NCBI GenBank assembly: GCA_038211505.1
Contig: JBBQVO010000087.1
Coordinates: 1-13,642 of the forward strand
DNA from: JBBQVO01 sp038211505
GTDB lineage: Bacteria > Chloroflexota > Dehalococcoidia > DSTF01 > JACRBR01
Direction of reading: 5' to 3'
DNA length: 13,642 nt
Position numbers and translations under genes: made by a program. The stretch's first letter is position 1. Every line of letters starts with the position of its first letter. Shown here piece by piece: positions 13,110 to 13,642 of this stretch. The notes below the pieces were generated by a model. That model was given only the letters and a program-made list of their open reading frames with translations, had not been told where the DNA came from and searched no databases.

Positions 13110-13642
13110 GTGAATCTCCGCACGTGGCAATGGCCGATCATCATGGCCGTGCTCGCCTGGCCGTCGATGACGTTGCGCTTCGGACTGTGGTCGGCGGCGC
13201 AGCCCGTCGAGACCGCCGTCTTCGGTCTGGCGATCGTCTCCGCAGCGTTCATGCTGACATGGTCCGCCGAGGCGGCCGAACGCGACATCCCGCGCACGCT
13301 GGCGCTCGCCGGACTGGCGCTCGTCGCCGTGCTACCGGAGTACGCCGTCGACGTGCTCTTCGCCTTCAAAGCCGGCAGGGATCCGTCGTACGCCGCGTTC
13401 GCGACCGCGAACATGACCGGATCAAACCGCCTGATCATCGGCGCCGGCTGGGCGCTGGTTATGGGCATCTTCTGGTATCGCAAGCGCGAGAACATGCTCA
13501 AGCTCGCCGAGGTGCATCGAACCGAGGTCGGCATCCTCGTGATAGCCACGGTGTACTCATTCATCATCCCGTTTCGCGGCGGCATCACGCTCTTCGATGC
13601 AGCGTTCCTCGTCAGCCTGTTCGCCGTGTACGTCTACCTCGC
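13110..13642 (+). CDS. Na+/Ca2+-exchanger (CaCA) family membrane transporter, partial (5' part)
   Basis: The first 177 residues of a cation antiporter are visible; the gene runs off the right edge. At least five hydrophobic segments are present. Residues 44-115 form the first alpha-repeat of the CaCA superfamily: TWSAEAAERDIPRTLALAGLA, then AVLPEYAVDVLFAFKAG (73-89) with the Pro-Glu (E77) at the cation-binding helix, and FATANMTGSNRLIIGAGW (97-114), equivalent to the GNxxGSN motif of exchangers. The second repeat would lie outside. A GTG start is chosen because GGAGG lies 10 nt upstream and the coding frame follows the riboswitch terminator closely; an ATG at 13143 is an alternative. Family members exchange Ca2+ for Na+ or H+. 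The Mn2+-type riboswitch in front suggests Mn2+ efflux here, which is an inference. Confidence 0.85.
   Translation, partial: MNLRTWQWPIIMAVLAWPSMTLRFGLWSAAQPVETAVFGLAIVSAAFMLTWSAEAAERDIPRTLALAGLALVAVLPEYAVDVLFAFKAGRDPSYAAFATANMTGSNRLIIGAGWALVMGIFWYRKRENMLKLAEVHRTEVGILVIATVYSFIIPFRGGITLFDAAFLVSLFAVYVYL

Noticed and set aside
12938..13588. A 216-aa frame on the minus strand across the riboswitch and exchanger
   Set aside because: It is antisense to a clear CaCA-family protein, rich in Ser/Ala/Arg without family motifs, and covers the riboswitch and terminator.

Overview
The window is GC-rich bacterial chromosome, densely packed with genes on both strands. An F420-type luciferase-like oxidoreductase, a GlcD/GlcE pair, a stand-alone MurE-type ligase, a ctp-smpB pair and two starts that look leaderless suggest a Chloroflexota- or Actinobacteriota-like organism. 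This is an inference from gene content; there is no rRNA or other phylogenetic marker to settle it. I see no insertion sequence, prophage, tRNA, rRNA or CRISPR array.

Layout. Positions 1-2537 (minus): glcD followed by glcE, overlapping by 8 nt, with glcE running off the left edge. 2617-3534 (minus): a tandem GNAT acetyltransferase. 3661-8574 (plus): an F420-dependent LLM oxidoreductase, a divergent MurE-type ligase, a class III aminotransferase and a PAP2/Aur1-type membrane phosphotransferase, several with their own -10 element. 8608-10401 (minus): ctp (S41 protease) and smpB, preceded by a promoter with a tandem 11-bp repeat. 10544-11350 (minus): a membrane-anchored GGDEF diguanylate cyclase. 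11718-12362 (minus): a J-domain-like protein lacking the HPD motif. 12632-12844 (plus): a 70-aa CxxC protein. 12904-13642 (plus): promoter, a manganese-type (yybP-ykoY) riboswitch with a built-in terminator, and the 5' part of a Na+/Ca2+-exchanger-family membrane protein.

The strongest non-coding signal is the riboswitch at 12940-13086. It has the conserved yybP-ykoY ends, a foldable multi-helix core, and a CCTTTG segment shared between helix P1 and a U-tailed terminator. It reads as a metal-ON antitermination switch and suggests that the exchanger-family protein exports Mn2+.

Other points of interest are an 8-mer (GACATAAC/GTTATGTC) recurring in intergenic gaps, inverted and tandem repeats near the regulatory genes, a structured leader before the GGDEF gene, and motif losses in the MurE-type ligase and the J-domain protein. 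Much of the rest is ordinary housekeeping or metabolic content.
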